Shown here one piece after another: positions 42,456 through 52,300 of a DNA stretch of 54,532 nucleotides. Position 1 is the first letter of the stretch. Each line of letters opens with the position of its first letter. The stretch is from Holophagaceae bacterium (lineage in GTDB: Bacteria > Acidobacteriota > Holophagae > Holophagales > Holophagaceae). Location: the NCBI GenBank assembly GCA_025357545.1, contig JANXPB010000236.1:1-54532 (forward strand). Reading direction: 5' to 3'. The position numbers and the translations under genes are program-made. Below the pieces are notes generated by a model. It saw only the letters and a list, made by a program, of their open reading frames with translations, had not been told where the DNA came from and did not search any database.

Positions 42456-43422
42456 AGCCCGCAGGCAGCACCGGCAGAGCCATGGCGCCCAGGGCCGCGC
42501 GGGCAGCCTCCGTCTTGCCCGGCTTCACCACCAGGATGCAGCAGCCGCCACCACCCGCGCCGCAGGGCTTCATGCCTGCGTACCAGCCCTCCAGCTGGCC
42601 ACGCTGGCGCACTGCGCGCATGGCATCCGTCTCCACCGCCGGCGACAAGCGCACCCGGGCCTTGCCTTCGCGCTCCAGCAGTTCGGCCACTTCACCTGGG
42701 TTGTTGGGTACCGCCAGCGCCATTGCCTCCGCGAGGGCGGCGATGTCGGTGAGCGCGGACCGCGTCGTGGCATCGCCTTCCATGAAGCGCTTGTAGGCTT
42801 CCCAGTTGGTGAGGCCCGAGTGATGGGGCGCACCGGTGTAGAAGACCAGCAGGTCCTGCAGCAGCTCGGGATGAGGCGTGAGCCGCTCCCAGCGCGGAGT
42901 GGGGCCCCAATGCAGGGCCAGGGCTCCGCCCAGGGCCGCTGGATAGTAGTCCTGCCACCCGGCGGGCGACTGCACCTCCCGGGCTTCCAGATCCCGCAAA
43001 AGGGGCACCTGGGCGGCCAGTGCTGCCCCTGCTTCGCAGCCCATGGCCGCACCGAGCAACCCCACCCCCAGACAACTCGAAACCCCCAGCCCCGAGCCCT
43101 TCGGAACTGGACTCTGGATCCGTAAACGGGCGGGCTTCCGGGGCGCGGCATCGAGCACTCGCCATACCCAGGAAAGCCCTGGCGGCGGCTGCGCCGGCCA
43201 GACCGGAACATCCATGGTGAGCCCCAGGTCCTCGCTTCTGAAGCGATGCCCGGCGCCGCCAAAGGTAGTCTCCAGCTCGATCCAAAGGTCGATGGCCGCG
43301 TTCACGGTGGAACCGCCGCCCATCAGGGCATAGATGGGCCACAGGTCCAGGGTCCCCCCCGCCAAGTCGATGCGAACGGGTACCCGCCAGCGCTCGATGG
43401 GCCCGATTGGTTCAGTAGCCAA
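42427..43422 (-). CDS. GHMP-family sugar kinase (heptose/fucose kinase-like)
   Basis: A 331-residue GHMP kinase. The N-terminal RIDLAGGTLDLWPIYAL resembles substrate-binding motif 1 in heptose-7-phosphate kinase and fucokinase-like members, PVPKGSGLGVSSCLGVGLL is the ATP-binding motif 2, and AGMKPCGAGGGGCCILVV is motif 3. HddA-type kinases act in GDP-heptose or lipopolysaccharide/S-layer glycan synthesis, but the sugar specificity is undecided. It starts ATG 43422, within the end of cpoB (11-base overlap), so it is cotranscribed with the tol-pal genes, an unusual companion. Confidence 0.83.
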   Translation of the reverse strand: MATEPIGPIERWRVPVRIDLAGGTLDLWPIYALMGGGSTVNAAIDLWIELETTFGGAGHRFRSEDLGLTMDVPVWPAQPPPGLSWVWRVLDAAPRKPARLRIQSPVPKGSGLGVSSCLGVGLLGAAMGCEAGAALAAQVPLLRDLEAREVQSPAGWQDYYPAALGGALALHWGPTPRWERLTPHPELLQDLLVFYTGAPHHSGLTNWEAYKRFMEGDATTRSALTDIAALAEAMALAVPNNPGEVAELLEREGKARVRLSPAVETDAMRAVRQRGQLEGWYAGMKPCGAGGGGCCILVVKPGKTEAARAALGAMALPVLPAGFTPQGLHRC

Positions 43423-44137
43423 GATCCGCCATTTCCTGTTGGGCGGTGCGGGCTTCAGGCGTGCCTGGAAAGCCGTCCACCAGCTCCTTGAAAACCCGCA
43501 GCGCCGCTGGCTTGAGGCCCTGCTTCAAGAGGCACTGGCCCCGTTTGAGTTTGGCCGGTAGGAACTGGGCGGAACTGGGGTGGTCCCGCAGGATGCGATC
43601 GAAGGCCGCCTGGGATTTTTCGTAGCTCTTCTGGTTGTAGAAGGACATGCCCAGGAAAAAAAGGGCGTCCGGCTTCCTGACACTGTTGGGATAGGTGCGG
43701 GTGAAGAGGTCGAGGCCCTCGGATGCAATGGCGTAATTGCCACGGTTGTAGTCCAGCACTGCGCTGCCAAAGGCTTTCTCGTCATCAGACGTGCTGGCGG
43801 GCGGCGTGGCGGATGTCGGCGAGGCCGGTGCGGCAGCTGTGCGGCTCATGTTGCCCATGCGGTTGTTGATGACCTTGGTGGCGTCCGTCAGCTGGCGCAG
43901 CGTCTCCTGGAGGTCGGCGCGGAACTGCCGGTCCTCGGCACGCCATTCGGTGGATTCGCGGCGGTCCGTATCGGCCTTGCGGCTGTTTTCCTCTTGCTGC
44001 TGCCGGAGTTTGAAGACTTCCACCTTCATTTCGCCAGCCTCCCGCTCCACGGACTTGAGCCGTTCGTCCGACTCGCAGCCGCTGAAGATGGCCACCCCGC
44101 TGAGGATGGCGATGAGAGCCATGTTGCGCTGATGCAT
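43412..44137 (-). CDS. cpoB: CpoB/YbgF-like lipoprotein with coiled coil and TPRs
   Basis: A 241-residue periplasmic protein resembling YbgF/CpoB, the tol-pal accessory protein that coordinates outer-membrane constriction with peptidoglycan synthesis. A signal peptide ends at a lipobox-like SGC (E. coli CpoB is not lipidated, so lipidation is a difference). Residues about 25-95 form a charged coiled coil; residues about 120-235 contain TPR-type repeats (AVLDYNRGNYAIASEGLDLFTRTYPNS, then similar). AGGAGG precedes the ATG at 44137. It is the third gene of tolB-pal-cpoB. Confidence 0.86.
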   Translation of the reverse strand: MHQRNMALIAILSGVAIFSGCESDERLKSVEREAGEMKVEVFKLRQQQEENSRKADTDRRESTEWRAEDRQFRADLQETLRQLTDATKVINNRMGNMSRTAAAPASPTSATPPASTSDDEKAFGSAVLDYNRGNYAIASEGLDLFTRTYPNSVRKPDALFFLGMSFYNQKSYEKSQAAFDRILRDHPSSAQFLPAKLKRGQCLLKQGLKPAALRVFKELVDGFPGTPEARTAQQEMADLGY

Positions 44138-44219
44138 GGAACCTCCTGGCGAAGTGGCTTCCCTTAAAATAGTCGGAGGACACCGCTGCTCCCCGCTGGA
44201 TCATGGATCCCAGGCGGGC

Positions 44220-44771
44220 CTAGTTCTGAAGCTTGAATTCACCCCGGCGGTTGGCGAAGAAACTCTCTTCGCTCTGGCCCGTGACCTTGGGCTTTTCCTT
44301 GCCGTAGCTGATGGTGCCCATGCGGTCCCGGTTGACCCCCAATCCCGACAGGTAGTTCTGGGCAGCCACGGCCCGGCGGTCGCCGAGGGCCAGGTTGTAT
44401 TCCACCGTGCCGCGCTCGTCGCAATGGCCTTCGATCATGATGCGCGCCGAGGCATAGGCTTTCATGAAGGACGCGACTGACTGCAGTTTCGGCTTGTCGG
44501 CATCGCGGATCTCGGAGCTGTCGAAATCGAAATTGATGTCTTTCAAGGCAGTGTTCGCGGCCTTCTGGAATTCCGCGTACTTCGCTGCGCTCATGTCCGT
44601 GGGCTTGGCGGTCTCGACCGGGGCCTTCGTGTCGGCGGGCGGCGGTTCCACTTTGGTGGTGGTCGTAGTCGGCGGCGGCGGCTCGGGTGTGGGCTCGGGC
44701 TTCTTGCAGGCCAAGCCTATGGCCATCCCCAGGGTGCCGCCTAGAACGAGAAGGGTTCGAACCGGTCGCAT
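44220..44771 (-). CDS. pal: Peptidoglycan-associated lipoprotein Pal
   Basis: A 183-residue lipoprotein with a signal and lipobox (GMAIGLAC), a Pro/Thr-rich linker (EPTPEPPPPTTTTTK), and an OmpA-like C-terminal domain. The OmpA-domain core is INFDFDSSEIRDADKPKLQSVASF, IMIEGHCDERGTVEYNLALGDRRA and a final basic segment. It binds peptidoglycan and TolB to link the outer membrane to the wall. I chose ATG 44771 because GGAGG lies 8 bases upstream; the ORF-track start at 44786 falls in that ribosome site. It follows tolB and precedes cpoB. Confidence 0.95.
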   Translation of the reverse strand: MRPVRTLLVLGGTLGMAIGLACKKPEPTPEPPPPTTTTTKVEPPPADTKAPVETAKPTDMSAAKYAEFQKAANTALKDINFDFDSSEIRDADKPKLQSVASFMKAYASARIMIEGHCDERGTVEYNLALGDRRAVAAQNYLSGLGVNRDRMGTISYGKEKPKVTGQSEESFFANRRGEFKLQN

Positions 44772-45019
44772 GAATGCTACCTCCATGTAGGCCCTTGGGA
44801 GAACGCGGACTCAGCTTAACAAGTCACGAAGGAAGGGCTAGTAAAAATTAGCGGGCGATGCGGAATGGGCGGAGCTTTACTGATTATTACGCTACAGCAG
44901 CTTAGGTGGGCCAAAGGTCGACCCGGCGGACGAACTGGTGGGTGTTGCCCTCCCCGACAGACGCACGAGGATCCCAGTCCCCGCGATGAATGCGAATCCG
45001 CAAGGACTTCGGACAGAAC

Positions 45020-46405
45020 TCACCTGCTTCGGGTCCATTTCGGGCTCTGGCAGAAGGTGAATTCCGTAAGCCGCTTGACGGAGTTGCCGGACAGGTCCGT
45101 GGTCCAGATCTGCATGTTGCCGCCACGGTTGCTGGAGAAGACCAGGCGGCGTTCGTCCGGAGCCCAAGCTGGCGATTCACTCGAAGCCACTCCGGTGGTG
45201 ATCTGATAGGCCTTTCCCATTTCCAGCTTGAAGACGAAGAGATCGAACTTGCCTTCAAAGCGTGAGACGTAGGCGATCATGGCCCCGTTGGGGCTCCAGG
45301 AGGGACTGGCGTTGTAGCTGCCTTCGCCCGAGAGACGGCGCACATTGGAACCATCCTCCTCCATCAGATAGACCTGGGGGCCGCCTTCCCGGTCGGAAGT
45401 GAAAGCGATCTGGGTGCCCGCGGGATTCCAACTGGGCTCGGTGTTGATGAAGCCACCATCCGTGAGTTTGCGCACCCGGCCGCTCTGGACATCCATCACC
45501 ACGATGTCGCTGTTACCCCGGCGGTCACTCTGGGTGAAGGCCAGGCGCTTGCCATCCGGGGACCAGATGGGCGCGTAGCAGCTGCCCTGCGAACCGGCAG
45601 CGGCGGCGGGGTAGAGCCGTTCGTGGGGTCCGCCGGACTTTTTCTGGCCCCAGATTTCGGGGGCACCGCCCTTGTAGGTCACGTAGGCCAGCCGGCCATC
45701 CGGCGCCACAGTGGGCGACAGGGTCAGGCTCCCGTAGCGGGTGAGCTGGATGGGATTCGCGCCATCGCGGTCCACCTGGAAGATCTCCTTGATGCCCGGC
45801 GCCATCTGCCGCACGAACACCACGCGGGTGTTGGCGATGCCGCGCTCGCCGGTGAGGCGATCCACCAAGTCGTCCGCCACCGTATGGGCGATGCGGCGCA
45901 GGAGGGCCACGTTGCCAGAATAGTTTTTATTGAACGCATAGCGCAGCTGCTTGCCGTCTCCCTGGGAGGTCGCCTTCACGTCCAGCACCTGGAGCACCAG
46001 CGTAACGGCCTCGCCGGCCTTGCTGAGCCGCATGGACAGCACCCATTCCGCGCCTGTATCGAGCCACGCCTTGGCCGTGGAGGCTTCCACGCTGGTGGGC
46101 AGCTTGTCTTTGAGCAATGAAAAAGGGCCCGCCTCCTCAAGATCGCGCCGCAGCGTATCCGTGAAGGCAGCGGTCACTTCAGTGGCATCGAGGCCCGTGA
46201 GCAACGGATTCGGCATCGCGATGCCCAGCTTGCCCTGGCGGGCATCCACGGTGACTTCCATTTGCGTACCCGGGGCTTGGACCCGAAGCTTGGCAGGGGT
46301 GCCTGGGTTCTTCGGCTGGGTCTGCGCGGACAGCAGCAGATGGCCTACCAGGATCCAGATCCCCATCGTCATCCGGGGCCATCTTTGGGGCATCATACGG
46401 CTCAT
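45020..46405 (-). CDS. tolB: Tol-Pal system protein TolB
   Basis: A 461-residue periplasmic protein with a signal peptide (GIWILVGHLLLSAQ), an N-terminal alpha/beta domain and a six-bladed beta-propeller. Propeller blades show repeated WSPDGKRLAF-type motifs such as APIWSPDGKRLAFTQSD, PSWNPAGTQIAFTSDR and PAWAPDERRLVFSSNR. It interacts with Pal through the propeller and with TolA near the N-terminus. The ORF track starts 217 residues upstream within the preceding permease gene; I chose ATG 46405 with GGAG upstream. tolQ, tolR and tolA are not in this cluster. Confidence 0.94.
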   Translation of the reverse strand: MSRMMPQRWPRMTMGIWILVGHLLLSAQTQPKNPGTPAKLRVQAPGTQMEVTVDARQGKLGIAMPNPLLTGLDATEVTAAFTDTLRRDLEEAGPFSLLKDKLPTSVEASTAKAWLDTGAEWVLSMRLSKAGEAVTLVLQVLDVKATSQGDGKQLRYAFNKNYSGNVALLRRIAHTVADDLVDRLTGERGIANTRVVFVRQMAPGIKEIFQVDRDGANPIQLTRYGSLTLSPTVAPDGRLAYVTYKGGAPEIWGQKKSGGPHERLYPAAAAGSQGSCYAPIWSPDGKRLAFTQSDRRGNSDIVVMDVQSGRVRKLTDGGFINTEPSWNPAGTQIAFTSDREGGPQVYLMEEDGSNVRRLSGEGSYNASPSWSPNGAMIAYVSRFEGKFDLFVFKLEMGKAYQITTGVASSESPAWAPDERRLVFSSNRGGNMQIWTTDLSGNSVKRLTEFTFCQSPKWTRSR

Positions 46406-46461
46406 CTGGGCTCCATATCCATTGGGTGCATAGAGTATCAAAAGAGTTTCCCACGCTTCGC

Positions 46462-47208
46462 TCAAGCTATCCTGCGGGGCCCTGCTTCCGTCCCCAGCAG
46501 CAGGCAAAAGAGGCCCAGAGAGGGCCAGATGAGTTGCCAGGGGCTCACCAGCAAAAAGGCGCGGCCTGCCGCCAACATGGCTCCCCACGAGGCCCGCTCC
46601 GGCGGAAGGCCCAGTCCCAGAAAGCTGAGCCCGCCTTCGGCCAGAACCACGGCCCCGATCCCCACGGCGGCCTGGGCCGCAAGGAGGGGCCAGAGCCGTG
46701 GCAGCAGGTGGCGGCTCCAGAGATGGGCCCGCTTCGCGCCCATAAGCCTGGCCTGTTGCAGGCTGCGATCCTCCCGCAAAGCATCCAGCTGGATCAGGGC
46801 CAGCCGCGCGTAGGGGATCCAACCGCCGATGGCCAGGGCCAGGATCAGCGCCCCATACCCAGGCCTCAGGAAGGCCAGAAGGAAGAGGCACAGCAGCAGC
46901 GAAGGGATGGACGCCAGGATATCGGCGAAAGCCAGCAAGCTGCGGCGGGCCATCGGGGAAGGATGAACCAGCAGGGCTCCGAGCAGCCCAGTGGCGAGGT
47001 GCAATGCCGTGAGTCCAAGGCCCAAGGCCAGCGCCCTCGCGCCCCCCAGCCACCACCGCGCGAAGAGATCACGACCCATCTCATCGGTACCGAAAATATG
47101 CTGGAATTGGGGCCGCTCGAGCCGGTGCAGCAGATCCACCCCGCCTTCACCTCCAAATACAAAGCCGAGCAAGAGGAAGGCCGAGGCTGCAATCCAGACA
47201 CGCCTCAT
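46462..47208 (-). CDS. ABC transporter permease, DppC/OppC type
   Basis: A 248-residue inner-membrane permease of the peptide/nickel (DppC/OppC) type. A short N-terminal helix is followed by a substrate-loop GTDEMGRDLFARWWLGG, then several helices and an EAA-like segment ARLMGAKRAHLWSRHLLPRLWP for coupling to an ATPase. The C-terminus (GLSFLGLGLPPERASWGAML) matches the family. The ATG lies inside the stop of the upstream DppB-like gene (ATGA overlap). No ATPase or substrate-binding gene lies in this window, so partner subunits must be encoded elsewhere, or the pair has another role. Confidence 0.85.
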   Translation of the reverse strand: MRRVWIAASAFLLLGFVFGGEGGVDLLHRLERPQFQHIFGTDEMGRDLFARWWLGGARALALGLGLTALHLATGLLGALLVHPSPMARRSLLAFADILASIPSLLLCLFLLAFLRPGYGALILALAIGGWIPYARLALIQLDALREDRSLQQARLMGAKRAHLWSRHLLPRLWPLLAAQAAVGIGAVVLAEGGLSFLGLGLPPERASWGAMLAAGRAFLLVSPWQLIWPSLGLFCLLLGTEAGPRRIA

Positions 47209-48098
47209 CCGAGCCTCGGATCCAGCAGAGCCCCGGCCCATTCCACCGCCAACTGCGTCGCCACATATAACAGGGCCCCCAATAGCACCGTTCCCTGCAG
47301 CAGCGGAAGGTCCCGGGCGGACAAGGCGTTGACCATTTGCAGCCCTATTCCCGGAATCGAGAAGATGGTCTCTGTGAGCACCGCCCCGCCCAGCAGCCCG
47401 CCGAGTTGCAAACCCACCACCGTGAACCAGGGGCCCGCCACCGCGGGCAGCAACCATTTCAGTGCGCGGGTGGGGCCGGGCACCCCAAGGGCCGTCCAGC
47501 AGCGCAGGCCCGGCGAGCCCCTCAACTCGCCCAACCGGGCTGCAAGGATTCTGGACTGGTGGCCCGCCAAGGGAATCGCCAGGGCCAAGGAAGGCAGGAT
47601 CCACGCGGCCCAGCCCTGGATGCCGGCCACGGGAATCCAACGCACGTGCTGGGCCACAGCCCACAGCAGCAGCGGCCCCGCCACGTAGACGGGCGAAGCC
47701 ACCGCCGCGGCCCGGGCCCAGGCCGCGGCTTTCGAGGTGCCCGCCAGCGCCCACGCCCAAGCCCCCGACAGCAGCACGGCCAAGAGGGCCAGCCGCAGGC
47801 TCACGGGAAAACCCTGCCTCAGCATTTCAGCCACAGGGCGGTGGTAGCGGAGGCTCACGCCCAGGGACCCATGCACCAGTTCATCCGCCGCGGCAAGAAG
47901 CGCCCGGCCCATAGGAAGGTCCAGCCGCAACAGGTGGCGGAGAGCCTCCACCTCGGCTTCGCTGGCCCACTCACCCGCGGCGATGCGGGCGGGGTCTTCC
48001 GGCAGCCAGCGGGGCAAGGCCTGGAGCAGAATCCACACGCCGCCCAGCGTGCCGAAAGCCCGCAACAGTGACCACCACCACCCGGGCCGGTGGCGCAT
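47205..48098 (-). CDS. ABC transporter permease, DppB/OppB type
   Basis: A 297-residue inner-membrane permease of the DppB/OppB type. The N-terminal helix is LLRAFGTLGGVWILLQALP; the region DLPMGRALLAAADELVHGSLGVSLRYHRPV matches the family periplasmic loop; EAA-like TALGVPGPTRALKWLLPA and TETIFSIPGIGLQM are characteristic. The start at ATG 48098 overlaps the NUDIX stop by one base. It is coupled to the DppC-like gene by a 4-base overlap, so the two permeases are made together. The substrate is unknown. Confidence 0.85.
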   Translation of the reverse strand: MRHRPGWWWSLLRAFGTLGGVWILLQALPRWLPEDPARIAAGEWASEAEVEALRHLLRLDLPMGRALLAAADELVHGSLGVSLRYHRPVAEMLRQGFPVSLRLALLAVLLSGAWAWALAGTSKAAAWARAAAVASPVYVAGPLLLWAVAQHVRWIPVAGIQGWAAWILPSLALAIPLAGHQSRILAARLGELRGSPGLRCWTALGVPGPTRALKWLLPAVAGPWFTVVGLQLGGLLGGAVLTETIFSIPGIGLQMVNALSARDLPLLQGTVLLGALLYVATQLAVEWAGALLDPRLG

Positions 48099-48472
48099 CA
48101 GACCAATAAATCCAGGAGGGGGTGGTTGGCCTCGGGAAGGCGCAGCCGGCGCAGCTCTGGCACCGTGAACCAACCCCAGGCCAGCGGCGTGCGAGGTTGC
48201 CCGGCGCAATCGCAGCGCACCGGATGCAGCCGCACTGCCGAGCCTTGGGCCATGCCTTCAAACACCTGCATTGGGATGAGCTCGACGGGCTCCCAGGCCA
48301 GTTCCTCCATGAGTTCCCGGACCAGGGCCGCCGTGATGCTTTCACCGCCGTGAACCTTGCCGCCTGGAAATTCCCAGTGGCCCGGCAGGATGGGGTTCGC
48401 CCTCGCACGGCGCTGGAGGAACCAGCGTCCCTCCCGTTGCACGAGGCCCAGAACCACGTCGAGGGCCGTCAC
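48098..48472 (-). CDS. NUDIX hydrolase, MutT-like
   Basis: A 124-residue NUDIX protein similar to MutT-type (d)GTP/8-oxo-dGTP hydrolases. The NUDIX box is GGKVHGGESITAALVRELMEEL, with all glutamates present and Ala where the usual Gly lies after EE. The N-terminus carries VVLGLVQREGRWFLQRRA, close to MutT. The start is GTG 48472, inside the rnhB stop (GTGA overlap). Sanitising the nucleotide pool is plausible given a mutY gene in the window, but substrate is inference. Confidence 0.85.
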   Translation of the reverse strand: MTALDVVLGLVQREGRWFLQRRARANPILPGHWEFPGGKVHGGESITAALVRELMEELAWEPVELIPMQVFEGMAQGSAVRLHPVRCDCAGQPRTPLAWGWFTVPELRRLRLPEANHPLLDLLV

Positions 48473-49281
48473 GCCAGGCCCTCTTCCCCGGCCACGATGC
48501 GGGCCAGCAGGTCCGCGTAGCGACGCCGCAGGGTCTCGACCCAGACGAGCTTGAGTTTTCCATAGGCAGGCCGCAGATGCACGTCCACCCAGCAGTGCAG
48601 CTCCACCACCGAATCACATTTTTCCAGGCTGTGGCGCAGCTCGTCCCGAACTTGTTCGTCCGGCTGCTGGGTGGCGCTCACCGGCGCGAAGCTGATGCGG
48701 TGGATAGCGCAGGGGCCTGCGGACTGAAGCGCCGCCCGGTGCTTTGCGGTGCCGTAGCCTTTGTGCTGCGCAAAGCCGAAGCCATCGTAGTGGTCGTCCG
48801 CACGGCGCATGAGCTCGTCCCGGTGGGTCTTGGCGAGGATGCTGGCACAGGCCACGGCGCAACTTATCCGGTCGCCGTCCACCAGCAGCCGCTCGGGAAG
48901 GCCGGTTTTGGGGGCCTGATTGCCATCCACAAAAAGGATGCGGGGCCGCAGGGCCAATTGGGCAACAGCCCCTCGCATGGCCATGAGCGTGGCTTCCAGA
49001 ATGTTTTCGCGATCGATGCCCAGGTTGTCCACCTCGCCAATGGCATAGGCCGGCAGGATGGTCTTCAATTCAGTGGCCAGCGACTCCCGGCGCTCGGGGC
49101 TCAACTGTTTGCTGTCCCGCACATCCTCCAGCACATGCCGCCACTTGTTCAGGGTGCCTTGGTCCAGCACCGCGCAGGCCGCCACCACGGGCCCGGCCCA
49201 AGCCCCCCGGCCGGCTTCGTCTACGCCCCCCCAGGCAATGCCTGGCGGCACATTGCCCAGGTCCCAATCAAGGAGGTTCAT
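48469..49281 (-). CDS. rnhB: Ribonuclease HII with C-terminal extension
   Basis: A 270-residue RNase HII removing ribonucleotides from DNA and RNA primers from hybrids. GVDEAGRGAWAGPVVAA carries the acidic catalytic residues (Asp21, Glu22), and the HKGYGTAKH motif is the family C-terminal signature, at about residue 172-180. The domain normally ends near 200 residues; here a further 65 residues (SATQQPDEQVRDELRHSL onward) follow, partly charged helices of unknown role. It starts at ATG 49281; no ribosome site is visible and the gap to smc carries a short tandem repeat. Confidence 0.9.
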   Translation of the reverse strand: MNLLDWDLGNVPPGIAWGGVDEAGRGAWAGPVVAACAVLDQGTLNKWRHVLEDVRDSKQLSPERRESLATELKTILPAYAIGEVDNLGIDRENILEATLMAMRGAVAQLALRPRILFVDGNQAPKTGLPERLLVDGDRISCAVACASILAKTHRDELMRRADDHYDGFGFAQHKGYGTAKHRAALQSAGPCAIHRISFAPVSATQQPDEQVRDELRHSLEKCDSVVELHCWVDVHLRPAYGKLKLVWVETLRRRYADLLARIVAGEEGLA

Positions 49282-49300
49282 GGGTTGAGGCTACCAGGGA

Positions 49301-49317
49301 TGGGCTGTGGGCTGTGG
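49301..49317. repeat. Two overlapping copies of TGGGCTGTGG
   Basis: TGGGCTGTGG occurs at 49301-49310 and 49308-49317, read on the minus strand as CCACAGCCCA, in the 46-base gap between smc and rnhB. It differs by one base from the CCATAGCCCA pair upstream of purE. Meaning unknown; it may be a widespread intergenic element of this genome. Confidence 0.5.
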
Positions 49318-49327
49318 GCCCCAGGCA

Positions 49328-52300
49328 TCACACGAGCTGTTCGGCTTCCCTGAGCTGGACGCTCACCAGTTTCGAGATGCCCTTTTCCTGCATGGTCACG
49401 CCGTACAGCGTGTCCGCGGCCACCATGGTGGGCTTCTGATGGGTGATCACGATGAATTGGGTATCGGCCTTCATCTTCTGGACCAGGGCGGCGAAGCGCC
49501 CCACGTTGGCCTCGTCGAGGGGCGCGTCCACCTCGTCCAGCACGCAGAAAGGCGAGGGCTTGTAGTGGAAGATGGCGAAGAGCAGCGAGATGGCCGTCAG
49601 CGCCTTCTCGCCGCCGCTGAGCAGGGTCAAGGCCTTGGCGGACTTGCCGGGAGGCTGGGCGGTGATCTCGATGCCGCACTCCAACAGATCTTTCGGATCA
49701 TCCAAGGAGAGGTGCGCGTGGCCGCCGCCGAAGGTCTCCTTGAAAACTTCGGTGAAGCGGGCGTTGATGAAATCGAAGGCTTCGCGGAAGCGCTCTTCGG
49801 AGGTGCCGTTGATTTCGGCGATGGTGGATTCCAGGTTCTGAATGGCCTCGAGCACATCCGCCTGCTGCTGGGACATGAAGTCCAGGCGTTCTTCTGCTTC
49901 CGCCAGTTCCTGGATGGCCAGCGCGTTGACCCCGCCCAGTTCCAGGCGCTTGCCTTGGGCTTCGTTGAGGCGGGTCTGGTGCACCAGCTCGCCCTCGTCC
50001 CAGGCTTCCCGTTCGAGGTCCGTGATGGAGGCCATGAAGGCGGGCACTTCCATTCCGAGAGCCAATTCCACTTCCTTGGCCAACGCATCGACTCCGCCCT
50101 GGACCTGGGCCGCGGCCACCTGATTCTCGTGGTGCAATTGCCGCGCGTTTTCAAGAGCCTCCTGGTACTCCCTCGCGGCCCTTTCCTGCATCCGCAGCGC
50201 TTCCGCCTGGCCGTCCAGCTGAGGCCGCAATTCCGTCAGCACATCCACGGCGGATAGCCGTTCCTTTAGTTTTTCCTGGGCCTCGGCTTCGAGTTCCTGG
50301 ATGCGCTTCAACGCTTCCGACCGTCGCTCGGCGGACTCCGCGAGGTCCGAGTCCATCCGCTTCAACTCCGCCTCCACGTCGAAGACGCCCCGCTGCTGGA
50401 GCTGGACCTGCCGCTGCAGCGCGTCCCGCTCCGCCCAGACGCCGTCCCGCAAGCGTGCAGCCTCCATGCGTACTTCCCGGCGCTCGTCCAGGGCCGACTG
50501 GGCCTCCTGGACCTTCACCTCCGCTCCGTGGATAGCCAGCTCCAGGGCCGCGTCCTCCGCATCCAGCGGGGCCTCCTCCAGGGCTCGCATCTGGGCCTGG
50601 TGGGTGCCGATCTCCGCTTCCAACTGCTCCCAAAGGGCATCGGCCCGCTCTGCGGCCTGGTGGATTTCCCGCAACTGGGCCTCCACCGACGCGAGCTGTC
50701 CCTTGAAGGTCTCCGCCCGCGCGCGACCTTCGCGGAAATCCTCCTCCATGCCCTCCAGGCGGCCCAGGGATTCCGATGCATCGGCCTGCAGGCGCTGCAG
50801 GCCTTCCTCGGCTGCTTCAGCGCCTTCCAATGCGGCTTCCCGGTCTTGGCGGGCGGCCTCCAATTCGGCTTGGAGTTTCAAGGGCGACGCGGCGGGCGCC
50901 GCCAACCCCAACTGCACCGGGCCGAAGGGAAGCTTGACGAAGCGCGGAGAGACCAACGCCAGTTCCGGGTAGTCGGCTGAGAGGCCAGGAAGGTCTTCGT
51001 CCGCGCAGCGGAAAGCACGCTGCACCAGACCTTCGAAAAGCCGCGGCGCGCCGGCTTTCCATGTGATCCCCACCGCGAGAGCCAAACATTTTTCGGGAGC
51101 CTGGGTTGGCTTTGAGGGCGCTGCGGCTGCCATCCAGATCTGGCCCGGCGCTTCAGCGGCCCGGGCCATGGTGGCGGCATCCAGCGCGATGGCCTGTTCC
51201 CAGGTCCCCAGTAGACGCTCGAGATCAGGGCGATGCGCTTCGTCCGTCTGGATGCACTCGGCCAGGCTCTTGAACGCGATGCCCTGATCCCGCAGCCAGG
51301 CCAGGCCCTTTTTCAATTCCGCCGAACCACTGGCCTGCTGCAGGAGGTCCGAAATCTGACGGATGCGCCGCTCGGCGGTCTCGCACCGGCCTTCGGCATC
51401 GTGCATGGCTTTGGCCGCGGCGCGGATGCCCTCCTGCTTTTCGCGCACCTCAGTGCGGAGGCTCCGCAGGGCGTCTTCAACGGCCTCCAGCCGCTCGGCG
51501 CTGCCCTCCAACTCCCGGCCCAGCCGCTGGGCTTCCTGCTGCAGGCCGTCGAGCCGCGGCGCGCGCATGGCTTCTTCATGGTTGAGGCTCTCCAGGCGGC
51601 CTTCCAGTTGCGCGATGAGCCCCTGCACGCCCAACTTGGCTTTGTGATGGGCCTGGACGGCCGCCTTCGCCTCGGTCCGCTTGTGCCGGAAGTCGCGGAG
51701 TTCGGCTTCGGTGCGCCGCAGGGCTCCGCCCGCCAGCACCACAGCCTCCTCAGCCTCGGTGAAAACGCCCTCGCGGAGGCTCAGTTGTGTGGCAGCAAGG
51801 GCCTCCTTCTCCTGCATCACGGCGATTCCAGCGGCCAGGGCCGACACCCGCTCGGCCAAGGCCTGGCGCCGGTCTTCCAGCCGCTCGGCGGCGGCCGTGG
51901 ACTCCTGCACGCGGCTCTCTTCGAAACCCTTTTCCTGCTCGATGAACCCCAGCCGCTGTTCGACGGCCATCACGGACCGCTGGCCGCGGTCCAGACTGCG
52001 CTGCAACTCATCCACGGAGAGGCGCAGGGTGCCGACCTCCGCGGCCCGCTCCGAAGCTTGCACGGTGAGCAGCGCGACCTGCCGGTCCAGCAGGTCCTGA
52101 GTCTCTGCGAGTCGGGCTTTGACCGCCTGGAATTCTTCGGTCTTGGCTGAGAGCAGGATGCGCTGGGTGGCTTTGATGGCCTCGTCCAGTTCTTGCGCCC
52201 GCTTGGCCTTGGTGGCTTGGCGCCGGAGGCTCTCCAGCTGCTTGTTCAGTTCAAAAAGGATGTCCTGCAGGCGGTCCAGGTTGGCCTTGGTCTCCACCAG

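Noticed and set aside
45020-47056. 678-codon version of TolB
   Set aside because: The first 217 residues are an out-of-frame reading of the permease gene; the signal peptide begins at ATG 46405.
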